Under the pieces are notes generated by a model. It saw only the letters and a program-made list of their open reading frames with translations, had not been told where the DNA came from and made no database searches. Shown here piece by piece: positions 38,801-50,127 of a stretch of DNA of 64,000 bases. Numbering within the stretch: position 1 is the first letter of the stretch; each line of letters begins with the position of its first letter. The stretch spans positions 12,255,132 through 12,319,131 of the forward strand of contig NC_060885.1 in assembly GCF_014805685.1 (NCBI RefSeq), given 5' to 3'. The position numbers were made by a program, and so were the translations under genes. This DNA is from Silurus meridionalis. Taxonomy: Eukaryota > Chordata > Actinopteri > Siluriformes > Siluridae.

Positions 38801-41800
38801 TCAGTACTCATGTTAGTTCTCACTCTCCAGTGTTCTGTATTGTTGAAAGATTTATGATCACACTCTTGATGTCACCCAAATGAGGATGGTTCCCCTTTTG
38901 AGTTTGGTTCCTCTCAAGGTTTCTTCCTCATAACATCTAAGGGAGTTTTTCCTTGCCACAGTCGCCATGGCTGCTCATCAGGGATAAATGCACACCATTC
39001 ACCTTAACTGTTGATTTCTGTAAAGCTGCTTTGAGACAATGTCTGTTGTGAAAAGCGCTATACAAATAAACTTGACTTGACTCATCTACGTTTTGAATGG
39101 CTGCCACAGGGGCGATGTAGTCACGTCGTTGTTCCGGAAACGTTCAGTTGTTATATTGCGTAATGAAATATATTGCGTAATGAAATAATTATTTTTGAAT
39201 AACCCTGTATAAAAAAAGCAATTGAGAGATTTAATACGAAATAAAGTGATGTACCATCTGGTGTAATGGTGTCATAACTTTAATTTATGATTGATCTGCA
39301 TGCTCTCCTTTACAGATATTCTATATAGATACACAGTTTGCTGAAGACACTTAAAGTGAATGATGAATCATAACTTTAAGATTAAACTTACCCAGATAGT
39401 CTCCACCTGGGTAGTTGATCTTACGGGCAGGATTGAAGGATCGCTCACAAGGGGGAGGCTCATAGTTGTAATCACCTTGTGGATCTTCATACAGGTCATT
39501 GTCCTTCAATAAGAAATTATTTAAATTAAATTCTAATTGAAGTTGTATTTCTCACATATGCAACTGTACACAGTATATGATGTGAAATGATATCAGGGAT
39601 GCATTAAAATAAGGAATGGGATACTCACAAAGTCTGAATCTGATGACTGTTCTGAGTCCTGGTTATCACCTAAATACAAAGTTCAGAGGATCTTATAAAG
39701 TGCTCATTCTTTTCCAATAGTAACTTTAGGTTAGTAATGAATTCATAGTGAATAATAGATTCTGCTGGGGCTTTTAATTATTCTTGAAGCATGTTCAATA
39801 TACTCCAAGTTCATTAACTTACCTGGGTAGTCTCTTGCAGGTACTTTTGGAGGTTTATTGTTCGTTAGTCTGAAACAGAAAACAGCAATGCAGAACACAA
39901 TGAAGTGTCGTGTCTCTTCATGCATCAACTTTTAAGTCACAGATTAATTAATAAAATAAAAATTCACAAGTTAATTATTTGAACACTTAACACAAATACT
40001 ATGCAACTACTATATCAGATATTTACAAAGGAACATGAGTCTCTTTAACAACAAAACAGTTTTTCAGATGTATAAATATTAGCCAAGAAAATATATTGTG
40101 CTTTGAAAGAGAAGAAAATCTTTTTAGCTTCAGAATGATTTTGTGGCCTTTGGGTTTTTTGATCTTTCAATACCAATAATAAATTTGTTGAGCATGTGCC
40201 AAGTCATTCACAATGAAATGTGGGAAATGTATTAAGAAACAGTGGCATCTAGGTTAGTAGTCATTATGTGAGTTTGTGAATTATTGACTTTAAACAGGCA
40301 AAAGCCAAATTACTGTTGCATGGACCAATAAACCATAATTTTTCATCATACATTTTACGCGATAGCTTCTTGCCACATTATGTTGAACAGCTAACTCTTA
40401 GCATGAGCATGCTAAAACACAACTGATAGTTTTACGATGCAGAGCTTCTAATGTGATGCTGTGACCATTTTTAACACAAACTATGCTGAAAATTAGCTAC
40501 CTATCTCCAGTTAATATCTGTTCTCATCATATTGCTGGTCATTGTGGCGGTACATTCCAAAGTGCACTCAATAAAATAGCCCACTCTTTTGTAGGATACA
40601 AAATGATAATAGTTATAAAAAAAAAAAAAAGGGAGACAATATATGTATATTGTATTAATGTACAGTATATTAATCTCAATTACCAAACCCTACCCATTAT
40701 TACACACCAGGCTGTTTGGCTAATTTAGCTCTCAATTTATCAGTAGCTAAAGAGAGCAGTGCAGGAAATAGAGAATGACACCTTCCACCTATCTAAACTG
40801 ATCCTTCATACCACTTGACCTATTTACATTTATAGTATGTCTCTTACTCCATCAGCTGCAAAAGACTGCTTACACACGTGTTTGCAAATTCATGCTTTTT
40901 GCATGGGGGCCAGGTTATTTTCGAACTTGCCAAGCCACACAGTTGCATAATTTAGAGGCTGACTATTCATTTAGCCAGTTGTTTTGTTTTGTGTTGACAC
41001 AAAGACCTCTTATAAGATACATTGTGCATACGTTGTGGCACCTCAACTTTCATAAAACATATATTTTCTTTAATTAAAACATTATGTTTTTGGCTGGATT
41101 CATTCTGCTCAAATACAACTCCGAAAAAGTTGGAAACAATGTAAACTGTAAATAAGAACAGTAAATGTTTTTAAGGATAAAATAAGATGATTTTAAATTT
41201 GATGACTGCAACCTGTAACATCTATCAAAGATTTGGGAGATCGTCCCTGTGCCGAAGAAGTCTACTGTCTCCTGCCTCAATGATATAGCGCTTTAAGAGG
41301 CTCGTCATGAGGCACATCAAGACCCAGCTTCCACCCTCACTGGACCTCATGCAGTTTGCGTATCGTCCAAACCGTTCAATGTACGATGCCATCTCCATAA
41401 CTCTAAATTGACAAAACCAAAGAGATGGTTGTGGACTTCAAAAAGGCACAAAGTGGCCATTCTCCACTGAGCATCAATGGATCCTCAGTGTAGATCATTA
41501 AGAGCACCAAATTTCTTGGTGTTCATCTGGCGGATAACCTCACCTGGTCACTCAACAGCAGCTCAATCACCAAGAAAGCCCAGCAGCGTCTCTAATTCCT
41601 GAGAAGGCTGAGGAAAGCTCCTCTCCCTCCCCCATCCTGACCATGTTCTATAAATGAACCATTGAGAGCATCCTGAGCAGCTGAATTACTGCCTGGTTTG
41701 GGAACTGCACCTTCTTGGATCGCAAGACCCTACAAAGGATATTGAGGACAGCTGAGAAGATCATCGGAGTCTCTCTCCCCTCCATCAGGGACATTTACAC

Positions 41801-41978
41801 CAGACGCTGCATCCACAAAGCCAACAGCATTGTGGACGACCCCACACACCTCTCACACACACTCTTCACCCTTCTGCCATCAGGAAAGAGTTCCGAAGCA
41901 TTCGGGCCGCCACATCCAGACTGTGTAACAGCTTTTTCCCGCAAGCCATCAGGCTCCTTAATACACAGAGCCACAGAA

Positions 41979-42037
<59 letters not shown>

Positions 42038-45000
42038 AACTATGTGTTACTAAACTGTACAACCTGAATTTAACACGCACTCATTACTCATCTCAATCCA
42101 TTCCGCCACCATTTATTTATTATTTATACTTAACCATATTATACCGTTTACATGCTGTTTTTTTGCACCTCTCAACTGCTGCTACTGCTGTTTTTGCACT
42201 GCATTGTGTTTAATTACATATACTCCTGGTTTTAGTCTTTATAGTCCTCTTTGCACAGTACTGTATATTTAGAGTATACAGTAGGTTTACTGGTCAGCGC
42301 TCTCTCGTGTTATGTGTATTGTCCCACACTGTGTTGTGTCCGTCCTTAACACAATCTACACAGTGCAGATGAAAAACAGACAACAGTAGAGACAGACAAC
42401 AGTACAGACAGACAGACAACACAACACACTGTGTTGTGTTGTCTGTCTGTACAGTTGTCTGTCTGTCGGTCTGTCTGTCTGTACGTTCTGTTTTTCGTCT
42501 GCACTGTGTAGATTGTGATAAGGAAGGACACAACACCAAAACAGTTTGTGTAACAGAATGCGTTTTTATTTTCTCCTTCTTGTTTCTCTCTTCCTGTCTA
42601 CTTCCGTCTATATCTCGAACCCTAACCCTAACCCCCGAAACACTGCCTACTCCTTAAAAGGCTATGCCACATTTAACCACTCTACACACTGTTTGCAATA
42701 GGTTGCACTCGATGCACTTTACGTAGCTTTATTTTATATAGATTTACGTTGTGTGTTGTGGCTCTATGTTGTTTAGTGTAGCACCAGGGTTCTGGAAGAA
42801 TGTTGTCTCGTTATTACTGTGTACTGTGTACCACAGTGTATAGTAGAAATGACAATAAAAGCCTCTTAACTTTGAGAAAAAGAAATTCATTTGGGACACT
42901 GTGTACCTTCCCTCTTCTTTTAACATCAGTCTCTATACAGTATGTCTGGGAACTGAGCAGACCATTTGCTAGAGTTTTGGGAGACAAATGTTATCCAGTT
43001 TGTGTCTGATACAGGTTTCTACCTGCTCAACAGTCCTAAGTATATGGACCAATTGAAAGCTGTCCATTTTTTCAATTGGTGAAAGATCTGGACTGCAGGC
43101 AGGCCAGTTTAGCACACGGGCTCTTGTACTACAAAGCCATACTGTTGTAAGACATGTAGTATTAGAGTAAGCATTGTCTTGCTGAAATATGCAAAGCATT
43201 TCGTTAAAAATGAGTGATCTAGATGGAAGCATATGTTGCGCTAAAACCAGTATATACTTTTCAGCATTATAACCGCCTTCCAAGATTAAAACGGCACCCA
43301 TTTCTAACAAACCCATATACCATAAGAGATGCAGGGGCTTTTAAACTGAGCACTGAGAACCAGACAGGTGGTCTGACTCAGAGGTTGAAATGCCAGTAAT
43401 TCCAACATGGTCTGATAATAATGGCTCTGACAGTTCCTGTACTTCCGCTACAGCAGTCAAGTTGATTATTGGTCTCAACTATAGATTGAATTGTTTTTAG
43501 TGGTAATTTGCTTTAAATTATTATTATAACTCTTTTCCTTCATTTTTTCTTACTGCTTGCTTGTACCTGTCTGTGATGTTTAATAAATTTAGTTGGTTCA
43601 ATTTCCCTGAAAATAAGGAAATTATTAACTCATCTGAAACCACTGCAACTCTGACAATGCAGTTACAGGATGCAGTAAGCTTCTCCTGCAGCATGTTAAT
43701 AAAGGTGGTCTTTATTTGTCCTGCAATATTAATATTTAATCAATTGCTTACCCACAAAAAGAAACAACCCACACATTTGAAAAACTATTTTGAGGCCATG
43801 TGACATCTCCTTTCCTGGCTGGGCTAGTGATCTCTCAATTTGTATGTGTATATATAAATGTTTAGAACAAAAGCCAATTCCGAGTTATTTCTTTTTATGC
43901 TCGGTGGAATCTGTAACATATGCATTTCCAGATGGAGTTTTCCTTAAAGACATATTTTTTACATATATTAATACATTAACATTATAAAATACATCGACAT
44001 TGATTGATTCTATGTCACATAAAATCCCTCTGCACTAATAAACACTGTATAAGTCTGGTTTCTTTTGACAAAGACGCAACCTCAATGCCACATGTAAGTA
44101 TTCCCTTGAATAAATATATTTAAATAGAGCATGTTTGGTTTGTACATGTTTGGTTTTTTCCCCTTAACAGTCTTCATTTCCCATTATAGCACATAAAGCA
44201 ACAGGTAGCCAAGTATAAATACCTAGCTGCTAACATATGACATTCACATTAAAAATATGACTTAATGCCCTAATTTCTTGCATCAGCAGATATGGCATTT
44301 CTTAAAAGTATTATTAGTGAATATTCTATTCCTTTTATAAAATACATCATCCTTTCACATGAAAAAAAAAAGAAGTTGTCCACCCCCCTCTATAGTCCAC
44401 AGTTCACCACTTCTCCAATCAGACCAACAAAACCTACAAGGACATGTGATTAGTAAAGCATGTGGCAGTCTGGCAAAACCCTTCATGTGATGCCATTTGG
44501 ACAATTTCTACTACATGTACATTTAAAATATATATATATACACATTACTTGGAAAAAATATTACACAATTATAACGCAAATATGCCTTCAGAAAATATGG
44601 ACATTAAGTGGATCTGTATTTTAAAACACAATTAAGGACATGAAACAACATTCCTAAGTGCCATTAATGAAATTGGTACAGCTTTTTGTAAGATGAAAAT
44701 CCTACAAAAGATATCACCTTGTGTCATGCATATCTCCTATGTTGCTGAGATTTTTCTGCTTAATGGTTAGCATACACTACAAAACATGCTGTTTGGTTAA
44801 TAGTAGTGCAAGTGAAAGCAATGCAGCAGCATTTTAAGTGATCATCAACACTCTCCTCAAAACTTCATACTGTACCCAGCATGTGTGTGTATATATTCTT
44901 TAATATCTATATTAATGGGCAGGGTCAAATATGGACACTTTATGCAAATGTATGTTTGTTATTAATGAAACCATACTCAACATAGAGCATTAATACAAAA

Positions 45001-48000
45001 TATACAGTACTTAAAATATTTTAAAGTAATTATGGTATTTTAATTTACGTAAATAATCACCAAACGGAACTAATTATTATTTTTTTGCCAGAAGGGTCAA
45101 TGCAGATTTTGGTGCTTTATTTAAAACTTGGCGTATCAGTAACACAAATGCTTAGCGATTAAAAATGATTTTTCGCTGGAGTAAAATTTTTTTTTATATC
45201 TGAGTAAAGAAAGGACGTGTGTGTTGCGTTGCAGGTTTTTATTTTGCCTCGTTTATATTTATTTATTTATTTATTTCTATTTTTTATCAAATCGGTCAAA
45301 CAGATTAATCACGTCAATAAAATTAGTGCGTTAAAATGATTTTGCGTTAACGCGTTATTAACAGGTTAATTTTCAGAGCCCCAATGTGTATATACTCACA
45401 ATAATTAAATATTACTAACAGTTATTAATTCAATAAAAAATACAAAAAATACAATACAATACATGCTGGTAAATTTTAAGATTTGAATGAGTTTTTTCTA
45501 GGATTTTTGTTTTTCTTAACAAGAGAAGAAAATGTAGAAAAAAATCCACATCAGTCTCTATTTCGTCAGCATTTAGAGATGAGCCTAATCCTTTTTTTCC
45601 ACTTGACCGAACATCACTATACACACATCAGTGTTGAAATAATCACTGATGAATTGAGTCATCTTTTTTGTTGGCTAAATTTAATTTTAGCTGTATAAAC
45701 ATTTTCTATTTTTGTCTGTACATGGACTTTTCTTTGTTTTGATGATGTAATGGAACAGAAGTGTTGTTGCAATTTTGATGGTCAATATCTGAATACAACG
45801 TAAACTGTTAAAAGTATGCCAGTTCCAATATTCCTTGTACCTATGGAATGACTATAAAAATTAGATTTAAGGCATGAGGAAATTACATAGCCTATTAAAA
45901 TTTGAAATATCTTTAGACAGAGCTGGATTTAGCACGCCGTTTGTTAAACTGGTCAAATAAAAAAAACAACACAGTGTTTTGGAAGAATACATCCTATGGA
46001 AAAAAGTATTTGAACATCTGACTTTTCCAGATATAGCATATGTGGTTCTTTCCCCAAACTGCCACTACAAAGTTGGAGGCACACAACTGTATAGGATGAT
46101 TTTGAATGCAGTAACATTAAAATGTCCCTTCACTTGAGCTATGAGACCCAAACCTGTTCCGTCATGACAATGCTGGAAGACAATGTTTTCTGAAATTAGA
46201 GGTGCCACAGTGTACGAAAGATTCCACAAGAAGACTATGCATTACTGAAACCTGAATAAAAATAGCAACTAGCAAAACAAAGAAAATCAACCTTTTTATA
46301 ATGAAACAGTTGCTGATGCATTAACATTCATACTATAAATTTACCTTTATAAATTTAACCTTGTCAGTTAGGTTAAACTGTCAGATTGTAGCAAAACAGC
46401 CAAACAGTACATTGAATATCAGTCAGTTTTTCAGCTGAATGTGAATGAACACAAACTTTTCCATACCTGTCTATTGTATTTCTGCCAGTTTTAAGAATGT
46501 TGGCTGTCTGCTCAGTTTGGAACCTGAAAGAAAATCACCCACCCCCAAAAAACCCCACCACCACATCACATTATTATTTTATTTGTTCTTATTCCTTCTT
46601 ATTTTAATTTTTTTTTCTAAGAAAAAAAGCCCCCATACTAATACATTACAACTGAATGGTTTATTTTTTTCTGTTCACTCAACCATGGTTCCTGTTGAGT
46701 GATAGAGGAACTGATACAGATCTCCCTGCAGATGTTTCCCTCAAAGTTTTATAGCTGTTTTTTTATCGAACAAATTTGATTTTCTGTTACTTTTATTGAT
46801 CAAGAAATGGTTCCACACTGTTTTCTTTCCTCATACACAGCGTGTATTACAGGTTTGTAGTGCAGACATGGATATTTTAAACGGCTGTATATTATGTTGT
46901 AAAATATAAAAGAAAATTGTTGTTGTAGTTATGTATGCTGCAGAGCAGATGAAGATTTACCGTTTTAATCGATTGAAAATGCTGTCATCATTCTTTTTGA
47001 TGTCCTGAACTATCTTCTGGATTTGCCTGGAATACAAATGAACAGTGCGATTAAACAGAGTCATCGTTTGCATATCTAACACATGGCCAAAGCAAAGATG
47101 TCTGCACTAAAGTTTAAGAAAAATCTGTAGCACGTGGGGGTTATGTGGAGCAACAATCATGCAGTAATATGTTACAAATATTTCATTCGATTATTTGGGA
47201 AAAAAGAGTATATCTACAGAGTATAAGCTGTTTAAATCCATGTTTTAGTTGGTGATTGTGGGGAGTCATGTCAGGGTTGTATTTTGGGTTAAACTAAAAT
47301 GTTAACAACATAATTTCTTATCAGTTTGTAATGGACATTCAAAAGGTAGAATAAAAGGATTATGCATTTCATATACTTTTGCTTTCCAGAACCCCTTACT
47401 TACAAGTTTTACACAGCATATTGACACATGGTGGTCTGAAAGCATTGCCATTTGTGAGCACCAGTTCATTCGCTTAAGTGTTTAGGGTGTGCATTTTGTA
47501 GGAGTGGTAGTGGAGATGAGACTGTGGGCAAATTCAGACGTATAATTAATGAGATTATAGTTTTGCTTAGTCTGCTATCTCTTATCCTGCAGACTCACAC
47601 GAACCCACTGACTGGTGCATAAAGTAATAAATTAAAAAAAACATTTCTTTTAAATACCATTTCTTAAAATGGTATTTCAAAAGAATGTGCTTAACCACAG
47701 TTATGCCATAGTCTTAATAAGAGAGATTTTGTTTTGATACCACGTTTCTCAACTGAAATCTTTTACCAAGATCAAAACCACACAACACACAGCCAACACT
47801 TCAGCTCTCTTCAGCTCTCTAACCTTAAGTGTGGAGTTACTGCTACTTGAAACCTTTTAAATCCTTTTATCAAAGCTACATTTATTTATACACCAAAAAG
47901 CAGCTCTAAGCGTTGAATCATTAACAATGGTTAAAGCTGATTAAATCATTATAAATTCTTTTTGTATCTTGATCCATTTTTGTAATATCAGAAAATACAT

Positions 48001-48239
48001 TTCAAACAAGTTACAAGTGACGCCTACACCTAGGAAACCAGAGATTTAGTTAAAACTTTAAGCTCAACCTAAATTAAAAATGTTTTTTTTATTAAACTAA
48101 CAAAGAACACATGAAAATAAGAAACAAGAATTAGACCAAAAACAATAAAAAAAGAAGAACAACAACAACAACAATAACAACACATTTCTTACCGAAGTTT
48201 CTCACTGGCCGGAACAGTGATCTTGCTTAGTTTCTCCAT
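21535..48239 (-). CDS. blnk: B-cell linker protein (BLNK/SLP-65)
   Basis: Twenty minus-strand coding exons join in frame to 1230 nt, 409 aa (human 456): 48239-48193, 47026-46961, 39869-39823, 39669-39629, 39503-39392, 35014-34914, 34795-34735, 34349-34311, 33006-32984, 32823-32801, 32572-32516, 29167-29137, 28999-28957, 28714-28638, 28524-28501, 28408-28378, 24221-24172, 23429-23346, 21983-21828, 21651-21535. The start [17 protein letters not shown] matches the BLNK leucine-rich N-terminus. An acidic Tyr-rich and Pro-rich linker follows, with YEDP72, YEPP81, YIDP141, YIDP152 and YEVP174, the expected Syk-phosphorylated docking sites for PLCgamma2/Vav/Btk. The SH2 domain is at about 297-405: [17 protein letters not shown], phosphotyrosine Arg326 in [27 protein letters not shown]. 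It is a cytosolic adaptor of B-cell receptor signalling. Exon 7 has a weak donor (GTTCTG); the small linker exons are least certain. Confidence 0.93.
21984..23345 (-). other. blnk intron within the SH2-coding part
   Basis: AT-rich intron with no repeat recognised and no extra exon supported. Confidence 0.6.
23515..23986. mobile_element. MITE family B, copy 1
   Basis: The ends are inverted: 'tatagacaaaggtttctggacacctga' at the left against 'tcaggtgacccaatacatttgtccatata' at the right. The interior carries the motif 'atgtcatgctggtgtggtttgggtc' and 'catcctatacaattgtgtgcctcc', shared with copies at about 29281-29745 and, inverted, 45988-46222. No transposase is encoded. It sits in a blnk intron. 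Confidence 0.7.
24901..25109 (-). mobile_element. tRNA-Glu-derived SINE
   Basis: On the minus strand the element starts with a tRNA-Glu-like head: box A TGGTCTAGTGG, a CTC at the anticodon position, and box B GGTTCGATCCC. A unique body follows, then the tail ending 'gatgatccgctgtggcgac'. A 19-nt target-site duplication (24882-24900 and 25110-25128, one mismatch) flanks it, direct evidence of retroposition. The anticodon stem has a mismatch, so it is not a functional tRNA gene. Confidence 0.88.
25384..28330. mobile_element. DNA transposon (TIR 'ATACACCAATCAGGCAT'), split by an L1-like insert
   Basis: The left end 'atacaccaatcaggcataac...atgaccacc' is mirrored at 28330-28299 ('tggtcataatgttttgcctgatcactgtat'). 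Left arm 25384-about 25860 and right arm about 28236-28330 match the same fish element type. The left arm is antisense-like repeat DNA with no intact transposase. The middle is a LINE insertion (see 25870-28235). Confidence 0.7.
25870..28235 (+). mobile_element. L1-like LINE, internally deleted and broken
   Basis: The plus strand begins with an APE-type endonuclease piece ([17 protein letters not shown]; later [16 protein letters not shown] at about 26236-26270). It then jumps to a C-terminal segment of ORF2 ([20 protein letters not shown] at about 26760-26820) and the Cys/His-type end '[20 protein letters not shown]' at about 27538-27598. The reverse transcriptase core is missing and many stops occur. 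A tandem 34-nt duplication lies inside the endonuclease part (25987-26054). The 3' end is A-rich near 28230. Confidence 0.75.
29281..29745. mobile_element. MITE family B, copy 2
   Basis: Same internal order of motifs as 23515-23986: 'ttcatggagctgtgtgtgcacagg', 'cattatcatgctggaacaggtttggg' and 'gacatcctacacaattgtgtgcaac'. It lies in the blnk intron between exons at 32516 and 29167, on the 3' side of the latter. Ends are less clear than in copy 1. Confidence 0.6.
29746..32515 (-). other. blnk intron; no other feature recognised
   Basis: AT-rich intronic DNA. A 'tctttcag|gtaaat' junction at about 32150 places an acceptor against a donor with nothing between and was not used as an exon. Confidence 0.5.
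32871..32897. repeat. Short (TA)n tract
   Basis: A TA dinucleotide run in a blnk intron, close to two 23-nt exons. Confidence 0.9.
33007..34310 (-). other. blnk intron; nothing recognised
   Basis: No coding exon or classified repeat between the exons at 34311 and 33006. Confidence 0.5.
35492..37022 (+). mobile_element. L2-like LINE fragment, copy 1
   Basis: Reverse-transcriptase peptides in order: [50 protein letters not shown], then the catalytic YADD block ([12 protein letters not shown], about 35928-35963), [13 protein letters not shown], and the C-terminal [22 protein letters not shown]. The frame is broken at about 35796 and about 36191. The 5' part of ORF2 is missing; the copy ends in 3' untranslated sequence joined to copy 2. 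Confidence 0.88.
37023..39086 (+). mobile_element. L2-like LINE fragment, copy 2 with 3' end
   Basis: Starts further upstream in ORF2 than copy 1 ([35 protein letters not shown]). It reaches LLDLSAAL at about 37735, then skips the whole YADD catalytic segment and resumes at [19 protein letters not shown]. The C-terminus [11 protein letters not shown] ends at 38376, and the long 3' UTR finishes with the typical fish L2 tail 'gagacaatgtctgttgtgaaaagcgctatacaaataaacttgacttgact'. The deletion makes it inactive. Confidence 0.88.
39930..41085 (-). other. Part of blnk intron 2; nothing recognised
   Basis: AT-rich DNA between the exon at 39869 and the repeats that start near 41086. No coding exon supported. 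Confidence 0.45.
41086..41235 (+). mobile_element. Fragment of fish DNA transposon family A
   Basis: Resembles the left end of the element at 59440: 'caactccgaaaaagttggaaacaatgtaaactgtaaataa' followed by 'aaatttgatgactgcaacctgtaacatc'. Short and diverged. Confidence 0.5.
41980..42033. repeat. (CA)n microsatellite
   Basis: A CA tract of about 54 bp inside the LINE copy, at the end of its coding part. Confidence 0.95.
42331..42535. repeat. Large inverted repeat (hairpin), arms about 100 bp
   Basis: The left arm 'gtgttgtgtccgtccttaacacaatctacacagtgcagatg...' is followed, with almost no spacer, by its near-perfect inverse '...cgtctgcactgtgtagattgtgataaggaaggacacaac'. The centre is a run of GTCT/AGAC tetranucleotides. 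It sits in the 3' part of the LINE. Confidence 0.9.
42618..42635. repeat. Short telomere-like (CCCTAA) motif
   Basis: AACCCTAACCCTAACCC occurs about 240-255 nt from the LINE 3' end. The other LINE copy has a similar motif at the equivalent place (about 50349-50360). Confidence 0.8.
42969..43440 (-). mobile_element. Tc1-like transposase catalytic fragment
   Basis: Minus-strand translation shows the DDE region: [18 protein letters not shown] (catalytic Asp), then [15 protein letters not shown] (catalytic Glu) and a terminal helix. The aligned frame runs 43316-42969, and similarity probably extends a little further 5'. No inverted repeats were found. It lies in blnk intron 2. Confidence 0.8.
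43441..45285 (-). other. Part of blnk intron 2; nothing recognised
   Basis: AT-rich, with no supported exon or classified repeat. Confidence 0.4.
45290..45390. repeat. Diverged partial copy related to the 2698-3226 MITE
   Basis: In reverse orientation this segment shares 'gcgttaacg', 'cattttaacgcactaattttatt' and the 'gggctctgaaa' end with the MITE at 2698. Only one end is present. Confidence 0.45.
45988..46222 (-). mobile_element. MITE family B, copy 3 (inverted, partial)
   Basis: In reverse complement it gives the same motif order as copies 1 and 2 ('cattgtcatgacggaacaggtttggg', 'atcctatacagttgtgtgcctcc', 'aatactttttt'). It is shorter and has lost its left half. Confidence 0.6.
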
Positions 48240-48368
48240 GCTGAGTGAGAGAATGAGGATGTGTGCTCTCTAAACTAGCTCTATGTGTGAACTTGGCAGA
48301 AAGCCAAGGGTTGGACATCTGGCTACTGTAGTGGGGATTTCTTTCTTCTCTTTAGTCTTAGCTTATTT

Positions 48369-48372
<4 letters not shown>

Positions 48373-48442
<70 letters not shown>

Positions 48443-48490
48443 TACACACATACATATACATACACACATACATATATATATATATATATA
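48373..48490. repeat. (TA)n/(CATA)n microsatellite
   Basis: About 60 bp of pure TA, then CA/TA-mixed units. It lies 130 bp upstream of the blnk start codon, so it could influence the local promoter. Confidence 0.95.
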
Positions 48491-49694
48491 AATAATCAAA
48501 CACATACTGTATATACATACATACACCTGATCATTCTACTATCTATCTATAGATAACTCAGCTGTTTAGAAGACAATAAACTCCATATTAAACTTTATTT
48601 GCCATTTCATTTCCGGTGTAGCAAAGAAAGTGGTTTGGTAAGAACTAGATCTCTCAAATAGCTGTAAGTCAAGAAAGAAAGTAAAGGTGTTCAATTAGCA
48701 ATTATAGTTACATTTAAAAATAAATATCTGTTCTGTTCTGTGCACAAAGCTAGGGTTAATTAAGAAATCAGGATAGTTTAATGCAACCCAGTACAGACTG
48801 GAATTAACTCTACTCAACTCTACTACTCAAATATTTTTCTTTTCCAGCACACCCCAAAGTGTTTTAGTTTTCTTACATCATCAATCATGTAAACGATTGT
48901 AATTGTTAATTTAATAAAGATCAACATATTGTTTCAGTTGTTGTTGAACTTCTGTAAAAGAGGTTAGGCCCTGTGGTTACAGGGGCTACAGCAGTAAACA
49001 GTTGCTACATCATTTTCTTTTGAGGTGAAGAATGCATGTTTCTTATAGAACAAGAACCACAACATACCCTCATTTTACCTTCACATAAAATCTTTCAGAA
49101 AATGAATTACAAAATCTTAAAGGACAGCCTTGCTTTTAAGTGCAGGTGAAAATTTAATTATATCAATAGTTATTATTTTTTGTTTTTTTGTTTATAATGC
49201 TAGAATATGTGGAATGACATTATTATATCCACTACATAAACATTCATGTGTTATAGCAGCAAGGAGCAATTGCTGGGCCCAAGCACCTAGGGTGTAACAG
49301 TGTTTTATTAAGCAGAGTTGAATGTTATTATGCCACTTCCCTAAATAGAACACCTAAAGGTCTAAGACTACACTGAAAATCTGGGATATTTTAAATATAA
49401 AATTAGAAATAAAAGGACGGATTTAGTATTGAGAAACTTTCAAAATAAAGAAGGAAAAGGTTTAGGATTCTGCAGTTTTAAAAGATTTAAATATAATTTT
49501 TGATGGGGATAACAATGAGAGAATATTTCAGAGATTCTACTTTTTACACGTTATTGTCAATAATATAAACGTAAATAATCTTTATGATCAATTATTATAA
49601 TGGAAAAAGTTTAAAATGTTCAGCCCATTACAATGTTGGTCATCAGTAGATCAACACTGCATCATAGCTATCTTAAATCTATGTAACCTCTGTA
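48491..49694. other. Between blnk exon 1 and the Tc1 block; nothing recognised
   Basis: AT-rich with no coding exon. If the 59.1 kb exon is used, this is also part of a blnk intron. Confidence 0.4.
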
Positions 49695-50127
49695 ACAGTG
49701 GGTGAAATAATTATTTGATCCCCTGCTGATTTTTTACATTTACCCATTACAAAGTATGAACAATCTAGAATTTTTAATGGTAGGTTTATTTTAACAGAGA
49801 GAGAGAGAATAAAAAATTCATTAAAAAAAAAAAAACATTAAACAAAAGTTATACATTAATCTGAACCAGTGAAATAAGTATTTGATCCCGTACCAAACAG
49901 AAAGAATTCGGTCTCCCACAGACCCAAATTAGTCCTTTCCCTTTAAGAAAGTAGTCCTAATATCAACTCATTGTTTGTATAAAAGACACCCATCACAGAA
50001 TCAAACTCTTTTATTCAAACCTCTCCACCACAATGGGAAAGACCAAAGAGCTGTCAAAGGAAGAAGTCAGAGACAAGATTGTAGACCTGCACAAGGCTGG
50101 AATGGGCTGGAAGACCATCAGATTGTT

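Larger units (their letters stand above)
35411..39207. mobile_element. TIR-bounded insertion carrying two L2-like fragments
   Basis: CAGGGTTATTCAAAAA at 35411-35426 is exactly repeated in inverted form at 39192-39207. These look like mariner-style terminal repeats. The outer 80-110 bp at each end do not match LINE sequence, while everything between is L2-like LINE. So a DNA transposon seems to have received, or carried, retroelement DNA. No transposase frame is visible, and the flanks show no clear TA duplication. It lies in the blnk intron between exons 5 and 6. Confidence 0.6.
41241..42873 (+). mobile_element. Non-LTR retrotransposon (LINE family R), copy 1
   Basis: The plus strand encodes broken C-terminal reverse-transcriptase sequence: [66 protein letters not shown] and [22 protein letters not shown] 3' UTR follows, ending 'gaaatgacaataaaagcctctt' at about 42873. 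A CA microsatellite, a large inverted repeat and a telomere-like motif lie inside it. Copy 2 is at 50128-51187 (minus); a bare 3' tail is at 59862-59992. Confidence 0.8.
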
